A stretch of 64,000 nt of DNA from Diphasiastrum complanatum (taxonomy: Eukaryota; Streptophyta; Lycopodiopsida; Lycopodiales; Lycopodiaceae), in assembly GCA_029204225.1 (NCBI GenBank), contig CM055094.1, positions 12,933,314 through 12,997,313 on the forward strand, given 5' to 3'. How positions within the stretch are numbered: the first letter of the stretch is position 1; each line of letters opens with the position of its first letter. The translations under genes were made by a program, and so were the position numbers. Positions 58,501 to 63,830 of this stretch are shown one piece after another. Below the pieces are notes generated by a model. It was not told where the DNA came from and ran no database searches. It saw nothing but the letters and a program-made list of their open reading frames with translations.

Positions 58501-58603
58501 GTATGATGCAAACAGGTATGCCCACCCATACCATCATCCCCACACCCAGGTGCAGCCTTGGCTAAACAGGAAGTCGCATATGGGCAACTGGAGAAGAATC
58601 TGA
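23277..58603 (+). CDS. HESO1/URT1-like terminal uridylyltransferase (nucleotidyltransferase family), 9 coding exons
   Basis: The family adds uridines to RNA 3' ends, for example to miRNAs and cleavage products lacking 2'-O-methylation, marking them for decay. The assembled 566-residue protein has a short N-terminal helix region (1-90) and a polymerase-beta-type NTase core: FGS at 97-99, then DLDLS with the catalytic aspartates D110 and D112, and the third aspartate D174 in ECDIS. A PAP/TUTase central region follows (LKHWAKAQDVNQPKDGTLSS from 206, then TRSPPIFPPF at 238). Next comes the C-terminal core (GGWITKYW at about 316, VEDFTDRSQNSARAV from 332). A Gln/His/Pro-rich tail reaches 566, as in HESO1. 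Exons: 23277-23355, 39514-39705, 44881-45039, 45605-45789, 46311-46406, 48668-48713, 49505-49635, 57298-57402, 57896-58603. All junctions are GT-AG and phases match. All three catalytic aspartates are kept, so it looks functional. Which plant paralogue it is remains open. Confidence 0.85.
23713..24131 (+). repeat. 5' LTR of the intron-2 Copia element
   Basis: It begins TGTTAAAAAACAATGATAATT and ends AATTCTGACA. Length is 419 bp. Confidence 0.88.
24132..24143 (+). promoter_or_regulatory. Primer-binding site of the intron-2 Copia element
   Basis: TGGTATAAGAGC directly follows the LTR. It differs by one base from the common TGGTATCAGAGC complementary to initiator tRNA-Met. Confidence 0.85.
24995..27540 (+). 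pseudogene. Copia gag-pol of the intron-2 element, multiply broken
   Basis: Gag starts near 25020 (DVVLYEASKLDGTNFSIWKF). After a stop near 25184 it resumes at 25235 with a UBN2-type stretch (TFNELNAILLQEEMKHHNL) and a lysine-rich linker. Protease is at 25690-25920 (LGDNYTYGIKVVGKVHIQLP, DVLNVFGIKKNIFLVS). Integrase pieces lie near 26190-26640 (FVDDYFKKIWVYIYS, PQQNGVAERNN). The sequence then jumps to ALYRLKQPPRAWYMRID near 26680, so the first half of RT is deleted. MYVDDVIII (intact YVDD) follows near 26810, then FGSLQFFLGIEVWRV at 26892 and an RNase H remnant to 27540. At least ten stops or shifts are present. Confidence 0.9.
27593..27979 (+). repeat. 3' LTR of the intron-2 Copia element
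   Basis: It begins TGTTATAAAATAATGTTAATT after a polypurine tract and ends ATTTTGACA. Length is 387 bp, with small indels relative to the 5' copy, which indicates an old insertion. Confidence 0.9.
27985..30765. other. Intron 2, stretch without recognised elements
   Basis: Reading frames here are short and carry no motif I know. It includes an alternating purine-pyrimidine run at about 28217-28254 and a poly(T) stretch near 28945. Confidence 0.5.
28217..28254. repeat. Alternating purine-pyrimidine run (CA/TG/CG)
   Basis: The run CACACGCATGTGCGCATGCG continues as CGCGCGCGCACACACAC. This composition favours left-handed Z-DNA. Confidence 0.8.
30769..30842. repeat. Array of palindromic GGTTCGAACC-type words
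   Basis: ACCGCGGTTCGAACCG and further GGTTCGAA words repeat about five times in both orientations within 75 bp, directly before a GA microsatellite. Confidence 0.75.
30866..30931. repeat. (GA)n microsatellite
   Basis: A pure AG/GA run of about 66 bp. Confidence 0.97.
31127..31777 (-). CDS. LINE ORF1p-like protein (coiled coil plus RRM-like and C-terminal parts)
   Basis: An uninterrupted 216-codon minus-strand frame ends at a stop at 31127. Residues about 15-80 are acidic and heptad-like (LKNELESDEGEEEG, LQERVHSLDQQLQQ), suggesting a coiled coil. Residues about 95-160 (LNVRVRGASFAGKDL, ISVAWVGKL, TTVFLRFKDALLRQKVL) have the beta-alpha pattern of an RRM-like fold. Residues about 165-205 (STIFIDEDLTPIQWTERKKI) resemble the C-terminal domain of L1-type ORF1 proteins. 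That order is the type of LINE ORF1p known from animal L1. No endonuclease or RT lies next to it. Upstream sequence merges into a Copia pol remnant, so the first 15 residues may be fortuitous. The family call is from pattern memory. Confidence 0.45.
   Translation of the reverse strand: MVFFFIVLQGKVGILEVDVTYLKNELESDEGEEEGSGNADSEDKSKQLQERVHSLDQQLQQSKSSWADVLKDSKQVISESIQEHQKRDLKALNVRVRGASFAGKDLVAEANAFIHSTFGLKEDVISVAWVGKLQPTTVFLRFKDALLRQKVLRKRGCLKGSTIFIDEDLTPIQWTERKKIIADAKANGFRTLFRDRRPDLVKIAELKISNSSPSPT
31790..32300 (-). pseudogene. Copia integrase-RT linker remnant, copy A
   Basis: The minus strand reads an acidic, glutamine-rich linker (HGPCWEHFGQQNVEQ, LLETLQDNKEMSYYEGK) ending in KVWEDVMPKEFGIL. 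That ending matches the KxWxxAMxxEYxSL start of the Copia RT domain. It is collinear with copy B at 32480-32960. Confidence 0.6.
32480..32960 (-). pseudogene. Copia integrase-RT linker remnant, copy B
   Basis: The minus strand reads the same order as copy A: GPSLEHFRQQ, LLQTLRDSKVDHFDEGK, then KCWEDAMQEEYDSLMKKH, the start of Copia RT. Frames are broken. The DNA phrase TTTGCTGTC(C/G)AAAGTGTTCC occurs in both copies (32008 and 32796). Confidence 0.6.
33072..33085 (+). promoter_or_regulatory. Primer-binding-site-like sequence before a Gypsy gag
   Basis: TTTGCTATCAGAGC follows an LTR-like end (GGAGTCTGACA to 33071) and resembles the TGGTATCAGAGC primer site. It lies about 350 bp before the gag start. 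The LTR start is not visible. Confidence 0.5.
33427..34709 (+). pseudogene. Ty3/Gypsy gag remnant
   Basis: Gag begins near 33427 (MDPLQGSSTKILRIEKV) with a stop near 33591 and frame changes, then continues as an open frame from 33732 of 325 codons. Capsid motifs are YHLQEAAQRWWRKV, WKSFKHMFAENWVP and QEYANKYMEALMRIP. A zinc-knuckle-like CLGCLGQHRWKKCP lies near 34380-34420, with one residue fewer before His than usual. Protease and pol are missing. From 34622 the frame runs into a foreign LTR fragment, so the last 30 codons are not gag. Confidence 0.88.
34622..34713 (-). repeat. Truncated 3' LTR of the minus-strand chromodomain Gypsy
   Basis: The sequence from TCTAGGCCTGTCACATGTAA to GTATGTCCACTAAAACA matches the last 90 bp of the LTR at 37949-38352. 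Next to it the minus strand shows GAGGGCAA, a plausible polypurine tract end. The rest of this LTR has been lost at the junction with the plus-strand gag. Confidence 0.75.
34901..36090 (-). pseudogene. Gypsy integrase and chromodomain
   Basis: The minus strand shows LPSSILTNRDTRF near 36030, part of the integrase core, then after a poly(A) run a 352-codon open frame from 35959. It holds WDQHLCFAKYSYNSSV, GQSVYLRLSFARHKF and KLCARCYGPFVIVEKL of the integrase C-terminus. A chromodomain follows, IVQFLVQWDGRPVDEATWE, near 35180-35240. A low-complexity aspartate/alanine tail ends the frame. Confidence 0.92.
36640..37596 (-). pseudogene. Gypsy gag of the chromovirus remnant
   Basis: It starts MGSSDASSSHGDIQTQL at 37596. 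A proline-rich linker precedes the capsid (MELQNWFFQMETYFQL, LAALHFFGGALTWWRTH, QLTQTGTLLEYDEKFVRV). A short internal duplication LAPRTSA-LAPRTSA is present near 37215-37250. A frame change near 36964 is followed by DLPLVEVIGRYISGIRGSLR. It is lost before the zinc knuckle. Confidence 0.9.
37816..37881. repeat. (GA)n microsatellite in the Gypsy leader
   Basis: A GA run of about 65 bp lies between gag start and primer site of the minus-strand Gypsy element. Confidence 0.96.
37949..38352 (-). repeat. 5' LTR of the chromovirus remnant
   Basis: On the plus strand it runs TGTTATGAACAAATTC to TATGTCCATAACA, giving TGTTATG/CATAACA inverted ends. The minus-strand primer site TGGTATCAAAGCAC adjoins it at 37935-37948. 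Length is 404 bp. Confidence 0.85.
38353..39513 (+). other. End of intron 2
   Basis: A minus-strand frame at 38756-38980 (74 codons, VQLQQVREALEKLKAIPCP) looks protein-like but matches nothing I know. The short plus frame at 39285-39485 carries no motif. The polypyrimidine-poor acceptor TTTTTCAG at 39506-39513 ends the intron. Confidence 0.4.
39514..39705 (+). CDS. HESO1-like gene, coding exon 2
   Basis: Acceptor TTTTTCAG|ATTTGTG, donor ATACCTG|GTGAGC. It encodes residues 27-90: LCERATQLGLNFEENIQWT then KRMNALLDDVYFELQPSQAD. This is the helical region that precedes the NTase core in plant TUTases. Phase 1 at both ends. Confidence 0.8.
39706..41074 (+). other. Intron 3, first part
   Basis: No recognisable gene or element. 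Open frames at 40495-40740 and 40844-41059 are unidentified. The second ends next to the LINE RT scrap and might belong to it. Confidence 0.35.
41075..41225 (+). pseudogene. LINE (non-LTR) reverse transcriptase scrap
   Basis: LYVDDVVLVSPTREG (RT motif C, YVDD) is followed in shifting frames by KKTEIMIFNT and PLEIISAYTYKGF. These match the order YADD, then GKTK-MVF, then the …I..Y.YLG motif of LINE RTs. The intervening residues are shortened. Confidence 0.55.
41215..41713 (+). repeat. Tandem duplication of about 250 bp
   Basis: Two near-identical units start TTAACGGGACCTAG at 41215 and 41465. Both end in TTTTTGTTATTCTT(A/G)TAACCTTGAT. Fewer than about 15 differences are visible. Confidence 0.88.
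42230..42900 (+). pseudogene. Fossil reverse transcriptase of a YIDD type
   Basis: Pieces in shifting frames follow RT order. FLLHFLLDN…KVTMGTICVVHLSDFYL near 42255-42360 has the shape of the PMGTNCAPLLADLFL motif. RYIDNSFVHNLLDFGSFLY from 42443 corresponds to RYIDD. SSNISDSIKYGVITAQMR near 42695-42748 and RFFRLCISRDALVNQL…HKGYLLKKSMKKFEDF to about 42870 correspond to the post-RT region (…YGVYISQLVRYAR…). I know this RT type mainly from invertebrate proteins, and the assignment is from memory. No part is intact. Confidence 0.4.
42901..44880 (+). other. Intron 3, last part
   Basis: No recognised gene. Short frames around 43652-43858 and 44168-44381 (both strands) have no motif. The intron ends in TTGATTTCAG at 44880. 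Confidence 0.4.
44881..45039 (+). CDS. HESO1-like gene, coding exon 3 (catalytic DLD)
   Basis: Acceptor GATTTCAG|GGAGCAG, donor GAAAATG|GTAAGC. It encodes SRIVAFGSYVMDMF then SRSDLDLSLMIGDEDY. These are the G-S signature and the D-x-D metal-binding pair of the polymerase-beta-type NTase fold. Phase 1 at both ends. Confidence 0.92.
45605..45789 (+). CDS. HESO1-like gene, coding exon 4 (third catalytic aspartate)
   Basis: Acceptor TTTCAG|ATCAAAAG, donor TTTCTG|GTAAGA. It encodes VPVVKFVVSRTGTECDISV with D174, then the helix RFRQLCFL. Ends in phase 0. Confidence 0.92.
46311..46406 (+). CDS. HESO1-like gene, coding exon 5
   Basis: Acceptor GATTGCAG|TTGAAG, donor CTGCAG|GTATTT, 32 codons. It encodes LKHWAKAQDVNQPKDGTLSS and AIILLVAFHLQ, the central PAP/TUTase motif. 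Confidence 0.92.
46549..46712 (+). repeat. Tandem duplication of about 82 bp in intron 5
   Basis: Two copies of the phrase CTCAAAATACTTTATTGA, TTGTAGCTT, CCATATCTCACATTACTGAA start near 46570 and 46650. Confidence 0.8.
47330..48105. mobile_element. Possible gene-capturing DNA element bounded by palindromic GGAACG arrays
   Basis: The left edge holds ACGTTCCGGAACGTGC (about 47333-47365). The right edge holds GGAACGGAACGCGTTCCGTT then CCGGAACGGGC (about 48050-48085). These arrays are roughly inverted relative to each other. Between them lies a fragment of a cellular gene. The design recalls gene-capturing transposons, but no target duplication or transposase is visible. Confidence 0.4.
47614..47973 (-). 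pseudogene. Captured FCP1/NLI-type HAD phosphatase gene fragment
   Basis: The minus-strand frame reads PTAHNTLLIDNSPENSILNP, then RDNAIFPTAYDC, FVRRLADSSLRVPEYVARH and IGQAPLGKESLL*. Plant FCP1-homology phosphatases have NTLLVDDSPYK..LNP..TAIFP, then a helix with YV…H.FGQ near their C-terminus, in the same order. The N-terminal DxDxT catalytic motif is absent, so this is only the C-terminal third. It is antisense to the host gene, inside intron 5. Confidence 0.6.
48668..48713 (+). CDS. HESO1-like gene, coding exon 6 (46-bp micro-exon)
   Basis: Acceptor GGTGCTCAG|ACGCGATC, donor TTGGAAG|GTCTCTCT. It encodes TRSPPIFPPFCVFLE, matching the T…P.ILPPL conserved segment that follows the HFQ motif in plant TUTases. 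The 46-bp length gives phase 0 in and phase 1 out, exactly what exons 5 and 7 need. Confidence 0.8.
48715..48788. repeat. (CT)n microsatellite abutting a splice donor
   Basis: A CT run of about 74 bp starts two bases after the exon-6 boundary, so the donor GT is fused to the repeat. Confidence 0.97.
49505..49635 (+). CDS. HESO1-like gene, coding exon 7
   Basis: Acceptor CAAGCAG|GTCTAG, donor GCAAAG|GTTGATG. It encodes EVERRVEMFKRRNPGRINTE and SVSQLFATFFAK, the helix and F-F-A-K motif found before the C-terminal core of HESO1. Phase 0 out. Confidence 0.88.
49990..50270 (-). pseudogene. Ty3/Gypsy gag scrap
   Basis: The minus strand reads NVHKIQLAPLHLDGCAATWW, which fits the Gypsy capsid pattern KVQLAALHLxGxAxxWW. 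Nothing else of the element is clear. Confidence 0.55.
50271..51513 (+). other. Intron 7, stretch left of the LTR element
   Basis: No recognised gene. The sequence has the GC and purine-rich look of decayed retrotransposon gag or linker, but no motif supports a call. Confidence 0.35.
51514..52063 (+). repeat. 5' LTR of the non-autonomous element, with an inserted segment
   Basis: It matches the 3' LTR up to GGGACCCAAG (51620) and again from CTCTAGATAGTATATAGGG (51909). In between, about 290 bp of foreign sequence replaces about 45 bp. Confidence 0.9.
51625..51905. repeat. Foreign segment in the 5' LTR with palindromic GATTC/GAATC array
   Basis: It begins with GCGATTCTGAATCGCGATTC, AGAATCGCAATTCTG and related words, followed by a poly(T) run. 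It ends in a GC-rich inverted repeat (GGGTCTACCGGCAGCCCCCG). Confidence 0.6.
52064..52075 (+). promoter_or_regulatory. Primer-binding site of the non-autonomous element
   Basis: TGGTATTAGAAC abuts the 5' LTR. It is two mismatches from TGGTATCAGAGC (initiator tRNA-Met). Confidence 0.8.
52524..52569. repeat. (CT)n microsatellite inside the LTR element
   Basis: A CT run of about 46 bp sits in a long pyrimidine-rich stretch (52190-52660). Confidence 0.95.
53943..54272 (+). repeat. 3' LTR of the non-autonomous element
   Basis: Length is 330 bp. It reads TGTTATGGACTCACC to GTGTTCATAGCA and lacks the segment inserted in the 5' copy. It has an extra GCTTGTAGGGCTTTAGCCATT phrase. Confidence 0.92.
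54278..57297 (+). other. Intron 7, stretch right of the LTR element
   Basis: No gene recognised. A block at 55215-55410 (GAAAAATGCGACATTGTATT, ACGTGCAATTTTTGACAG, TGTAAAAACAC) resembles the repeat inside the Copia LTR at 8870-9125. A 59-bp tandem repeat is at 55573-55690 and a 12-base G run at about 56237-56248. Confidence 0.45.
55573..55690 (+). repeat. 59-bp tandem repeat
   Basis: Two copies of TATGGAAGTA(C/T)TGGTGTTAT, then CAAGTGCATGGATCTCGAGG. The word AAGTGCATGGATCTCGAGGT is identical in both copies. Confidence 0.85.
57298..57402 (+). CDS. HESO1-like gene, coding exon 8
   Basis: Acceptor TTTTGTAG|TTGGTTG, donor ATATCT|GTGATC, 35 codons, phase 0 at both ends. It encodes LVAVEDMWQQGLCASAYKGG then WITKYW. 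This fits the plant TUTase C-terminal core (…AV..LW..GL..S.Y.GKW…) and joins exon 7 (FFAK) to exon 9 (VEDFTDRSQN) without a gap. The donor is weak (T at the last exon base). Confidence 0.8.
57896..58603 (+). CDS. HESO1-like gene, coding exon 9 (C-terminal)
   Basis: Acceptor GTTTGTAG|GTGGAG, stop TGA at 58601-58603, 235 codons. It opens with VEDFTDRSQNSARAVSRKEF, the end of the PAP-associated core. A tail rich in Gln, His, Pro and Tyr follows (REKQQKLDPAASRLLQQP, RYAHPYHHPHTQVQPW). HESO1 has a similar disordered C-terminal tail. Confidence 0.92.
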   Translation: MEDFTDRSQNSARAVSRKEFDRIYHCFKTSLAVIQKPLINKHDSDELMGVLFVSHVTPGKRRSEERLLFSREKQQKLDPAASRLLQQPADLDDFPERARMTSVSRGSMQRQVEHISMLRQEQLHYQQPPVPYITNHLQSFSLQGQAFHVPHYLKPQHVVLVPSGIEQLPDRSYVPAAVGPQIGFPSNEYALSQKVFVPEHVEYDANRYAHPYHHPHTQVQPWLNRKSHMGNWRRI

Positions 58604-59640
58604 CATACATACTTCCTTTGTTACAGGCCATTGGTCCAAGACAATCACCCCATGATATGGACTCATATGGCAACTTGACATGGAATGAGCTAACCTTATC
58701 TGAATCGTGCAAACTTTGTAATATAATCAGCTTGGATGGTTCTAGGGAAGCAGATTGGAAAGGGAGTTCACTGACAAGTGCAACATAGCGAATTATGCCA
58801 TCATTTTATGGTAGGACTTGACAATGTCTGCTAGTGCCAAAAAGGTCATCAAAACATGACTGCTCATTTCTGTTAGAGCGAATGGAGATATTCCTTGAAT
58901 AGAAACATTTATTCAGTAGTTTGTTTATGAAGCTCTTCAGCCGGGCAAAGCTGGCTTTAGTGGGCAAGAATGTGCTCTCCTGATAACGGTTCTTGGACTA
59001 TGTCTGTGTGTACACAACTAGCGTTGTGGATTTATCTAGTGTTGAATTTGGCTTGGTTCTGGTTTGTGAATACAAAATTTTGAAGTTCAGGGAACACCTT
59101 TGGGCGCAAGTGGGAGAATGTTATGAATTAGTAATGCATGTTGAAATGAAAAAATGTCATTCCAGCTTTTCTGCTCTCTTGTGAATAAGTCTGCCATACC
59201 TTAGAAATGCAAGTTTGGCAGATGAACTTTTTTCTCAATGATGATTTGTTTTTTCCAGTTCTATGAAACAATCTTCCTAAGGTGGTACAATTGCCTTCGT
59301 GACTTTCCTTTTCTGGTTTTTTGGAAACTGATGTAACTTCACATTTGAGATGGCCTCAGGTGTACTAGTCTAGTACACATTGTCAGTCAGCGTCAGGAAA
59401 GAGATTCTTATATTTGGCTCATATGACATGTATTTACTCTTTTATTCTTGAACTACAGGCTCTTTGGAAGGAAAAGTCTTCCTAATAAGATTAGCAGCCA
59501 TATAAGTTCAGCTTGAGAAAAGGAATGAAGGAGCTGTCCGATCTCTGTTTTGCTTTTGGTTTGAGGTGCTTGTAACTAGATAAAAACAAAAATGGAATCT
59601 GTTATTATGTTCAAATAAAGACCACAGGAGTATAGCACAT
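58604..59640 (+). other. Probable 3' UTR and downstream region of the HESO1-like gene
   Basis: No further coding motif follows the stop. The frame at 58558-58788 overlaps the tail in another frame and is a shadow. Confidence 0.4.
59614..59619 (+). terminator. Possible polyadenylation signal
   Basis: AATAAA in TTCAAATAAAGACC, about 1 kb after the stop codon. Plant signals are loose, so this is only a candidate. Confidence 0.25.
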
Positions 59641-60024
59641 CCTACCACATATATGCTTTAGGTGACACAGATTAAGCCACATTGCATGATAACTTAATGC
59701 ATAGAATGTGACCTTTCATGGCTTTGAAAATGGAACGGACTCCAGAGTTCTGCATGACACAGAATAGACATGTACGGAATGCCATTTGGTACACATTTTG
59801 TTCCGTTTCATAAAATATGCACATTTTGTATCAACTGTGCCTTTCTAATATATATTCAGATAAGGAAAAACCCTTGTAAGCCAAGATATTTGGCTTTCAA
59901 AAAATCATAAAATTAGTGGCGAAAAATTATTGAGACGCGTTTTGTATTGCAAAATTGTCAAGAAAAAAAAATACATCATAATCAATTTTAGCTAATCTTA
60001 TTGCCAATGATGTGTCATAAAGTA

Positions 60025-60028
<4 letters not shown>

Positions 60029-60074
<46 letters not shown>

Positions 60075-60097
60075 GAGCCAGAGCCCTAAACCCTAAA
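60029..60097. repeat. (GA)n microsatellite with adjoining CCCTAAA words
   Basis: A GA run at 60029-60062 passes through GAGCGAGCGAGC into CCCTAAACCCTAAATC, two units of the plant telomere-type repeat. Confidence 0.85.
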
Positions 60098-61359
60098 TCA
60101 TGATCAATCCCCACGTTGTGAACCTTGATAGATCGGTTTAGTGATCTCGGGAGAAACCGAGGGAGATACAAGACTAATTTGGTCAAGTTCAAGGGCTCCC
60201 TCTTTGCATGCTCTCTCCTCCCTATGCAAATATACCCAATCAAATACTTGAAATTTTCAATGAGTTTAGTTCAAATTATAATGTCATGCCCAATCATGTA
60301 TACGTTGGACAATAATATCCTTTGCTAATTGAAATATTTTTAGCATATCATTAAGAAATTTGTATCATCAGGAACTTAACTAATCTTCTATTTTGAATTG
60401 GAATCCTTACAAAACAAAAACAACTGTAACCAATAGTTAAATGCGTGTGACTATTATAAGCACAACTCATCTAAAGGGAGGTACCATTTCCACACAAATT
60501 ACTTTGGTGAGACATACGCTCGAATCATGCCCTCCATTTGAAACTTTGCTTACTTTTATTTCTTTTGATCCTTTTGAATCTGATGGTCGAACAAAGAGAA
60601 CAAACATAGATACCATAGACCAAAAGTGTTTTATGCATGCTCATTGAGAATGTTACCAACAATATCAAGCTAGAATTTCACCTAGATATCTTAGGTGTCA
60701 CCAACTCCAATACCAAAGAGTTATTCAATAACATAACAATATTTTTGGTCCTTAATATCTAGCGCATAATAAATTTCTTTGAGATATTATAGATTATTTT
60801 CTTAACAGGAATAGACCTACAACCTTATGCTATAGAAAAAAAGATCACGAAATATTGCAATTAAGCAAGCATCCAGGTACATATCAGATTCGTGACTAAA
60901 ATTTTTCATACACACTACACCCATGATGAATAGTGCCACTTCACAGTGATGTGTGTGTATTCCACGTGGCTCCATGGCCTCACACGTGTGGGACCCACCT
61001 ATGTACATTTTACATGGTTTTGATCAAGCTAGATTTGCCAATTTTTTAGCAATTTCTCACACTCCTCAAATTTAGCTTGATCTATTTACAACTCTCTTTG
61101 CTAGATGAATGAATAGTTTTAGAAGTGTCTAAAAAATCCAGCTACAAACAAAGAACTTTTGAGACTCCAATAGAGAATGATGTCCATGAAGGATCTTTCA
61201 CCACCTCTTAAAGGATCCCTTACAACATGTTCCATGAATGTGTCTATATACATGTAGCACACTTGAAAAACTATACATCATGCCAAGCCATGGATTCAAG
61301 GCATTTTGTGTACTTGATGATACATCAATCAAGCTTTTAAGTGAATACATGATTTTGAG
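60098..61359. other. Non-coding, probably decayed retrotransposon
   Basis: No gene recognised. The sequence leads into the Copia protease scrap and may be its decayed gag side. Confidence 0.35.
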
Positions 61360-61500
61360 ATTGTAGGTGTTGGATCCATTCCTTTATTTCTAGGATCATC
61401 TAAAAAAGTAGATCTAGACAATGTTTTTTATGTACTTTCAATTACAAAGAACTTGTTGAGTGTAGGACAACTTATGGATAGTGGATTAGATGTATAGTAT
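61360..61500 (+). pseudogene. Copia protease/GAG-pre-integrase scrap
   Basis: The plus strand reads SSKKVDLDNVFYVLSITKNL and LLSVGQLMDSGLDV, the conserved VLYVPSITKNLLSVGQL segment at the protease end of Copia. It is lost on both sides. Confidence 0.8.
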
Positions 61501-63123
61501 GTAGGCAGCCAACCCCCCCTTGACACTTGGCCATGGGATGATGTCACTCCAAGATTTTTGTGAATAAAATTCTCCCCCCCTTCCATTAACTTAGTGATAT
61601 TTAGCCCAAATAATTTTTGCAAGTTACCCAGTTGTGCAAAACTTTTTCTCTTCAAGTTAACTGGCTATGTTGGCCTCCCCTGGTATTTAATTTTGCCATT
61701 CCCGTTTGCCTTGCTGAGTTTTCCTTGTGATTGTGGATTTGATGCCGTAAATTGTCATGTACCCATATTTTCAAAAACCACTGTGCCCATTCACTGATGA
61801 ATGGCATGTGTCGATTTTTCCTATCGGTGATGCAATTGACCGGATTTTGATTCTTCAAATTGTTGACGTTGTTTCAAGTGACAAACAAAGCGATCTTGAG
61901 AGGAAACTGACCGTTCTTGAAACAAAGAGGTTTTTGTACTAGAAAAACGCTGGTAAGTACATCAAAATTTTGCTCGACATTGCCGACGTTTTTACATCCG
62001 GGCCAATTTTAAGGCCGTAAAAGTTTCGACTACGTCAACTATTTTCAACGGTTCTCTAGACCGTTTATAAAGATATATCGTCTATTAATAATTAACGTGT
62101 TTAGCCATTTAAGGGCGGGCTGGGACCTCTTTTTGGTCCAATATTCTGTGTCAACTTAAGCAAGATTCACAGGATTTTGGTGCTCGTCATATACTCTGCA
62201 ATCGCTTTTTGTCTCAAAAATAGCCCGATTTTCCACTGGGTAGTATAGTCCCCATACAGCGGACCTAGGATCTCTGGTTTCACAGCTTGACTTTGTGTTG
62301 ATGTCTTTCTGGGATCGTTCCAGTGTTGTTGATAGCAGGTGCATTAGTGTTGGTGGATGTTCTTTCCGGCTTTGGTCTTCAAATATTGATTCTTTTGTAC
62401 CTGCAAAACACCCATCCCGTGCTCCTATTTTGCATATACACCATCTTTCCAAAAGATCATGACAGTATGCCCTGTTCTCGGATCCATGCATAAATAGGTA
62501 TGCAAATGCAAGATTTTAGAGTTTTTAACATGAATGCAAATTTTCAATAGTGTGTCTAATGTGCAAAGCGTTGTGTATGCATTGTAGATTTTTTTCCATC
62601 CGGGAGGCTGATACAATTCAATGTTTCTCACCACACTGGATTGAATTGAATGTTGTGACACAATGGCTGATTATCAAATACTCTCAATTTTGATGAAGGT
62701 TACTCATGGAATCAAATGATACTTTTTTATCATGTCAGAACTATTACTTTCAGAACTAGGGAGAGTCATCGTCCCTATGATCAGACAACTCTACTTATCT
62801 CTCGGGTATACAGAAGAAGGTTGTGTCAATGCTTTGGCTAATTCTCTCTCAACTATATCAAGATCTCTGATTGTAATACTAGAGATGATCATGCTACCTG
62901 GATATGTTCATTCAACAATAATGCCTTGATTGGGTTTTTTTCTATGATAGCAAGTAATGCAGACGCACCAACTTGTGATGGGTGATGACACATCAAGCCT
63001 TTTAACTCTCAAATCTATCCAAACAACTAGATAATTGTTGGAGTGAGATGGATCAAATACTACCACTTTCTCAATAGATATAGTCAGATCCAATTAGATG
63101 CAATCATGCAACCAACTCTACAA
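61501..63123. other. Stretch without recognised genes
   Basis: A minus-strand frame at 62156-62491 (111 codons) is open but shows no motif. Nothing else stands out. Confidence 0.4.
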
Positions 63124-63830
63124 CTAGTGGGCATAATGGCCTGCTAGCCGTACTATGTCATCTCTATGGTGGGTGGCCATAACGGTGAATCTGCTTAGAC
63201 TGTCACATGCTTCGGTGTAAGAGTCAAAAGAACTCGGAACTATGGGCCACTTAAACCTTGGCCGATTTTTAGTTGTTACTCGATACTCACAAACTTGATG
63301 GCTTAATGGAAGCTCCACAAGCAGTATGTACAGGATGTAGGAGTCATATTGTCTGAAGAATTTTTGATCGGTGAGTATTTCCCTTCCTGTAAGAGGATAT
63401 GATGAGATTTGTTCTCGTAGACTGATGCTTTGTCCTCTCTCTTTATCTTTGTCGTTTTGCTGGTATGCATGTAATTGGCATGCCATCACAGTAGATTCAA
63501 TGGTGACAAGTTTTGTTCGCAGCCTAGCTATGGTTTTCTCTTGTTCCTTAAGGCGCATTTCATATTGCATATTTCGAATCTTGGCATCTGTCTTCTTGTC
63601 ACCAAATCTTGGCTTCTTTGCTCAAGCTTTTAATTTCATTCTATTGTTTGGTATTCCGACTCTTCAGCTTCCTGATGTCTTCCTTATGTGTCTGCAATTC
63701 TTTTTTCACTTGTTCTCGCTCTTTAGACAGTAGTGCAACTAGTACGTTTCTATCTGGCATGAATAAAGCAGATGGTCTTGCTCCCTCCATATATGTTAAC
63801 CTGTAAATAACTCTAGCTCCTAGGATTAGG
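63124..63830 (-). CDS. Unrecognised coiled-coil protein fragment, reaching toward the window edge
   Basis: The minus-strand frame of 148 codons from 63570 opens with a heptad-like, charged stretch (EMRLKEQEKTIARLRTKLVT) and ends at a stop at 63124. Upstream, in another frame from about 63820, MEGARPSALFMPDRNVLVAL and KEREQVKKELQTHKEDIRKL continue the same character up to a stop near 63655, so a frame break or intron separates them. I do not recognise the family. It may be a gene exon or transposon-derived. Confidence 0.35.

Noticed and set aside
58293-58712. Minus-strand frame of 139 codons over the last TUTase exon
   Set aside because: It is a shadow of the Gln/His-rich C-terminal coding sequence on the plus strand.
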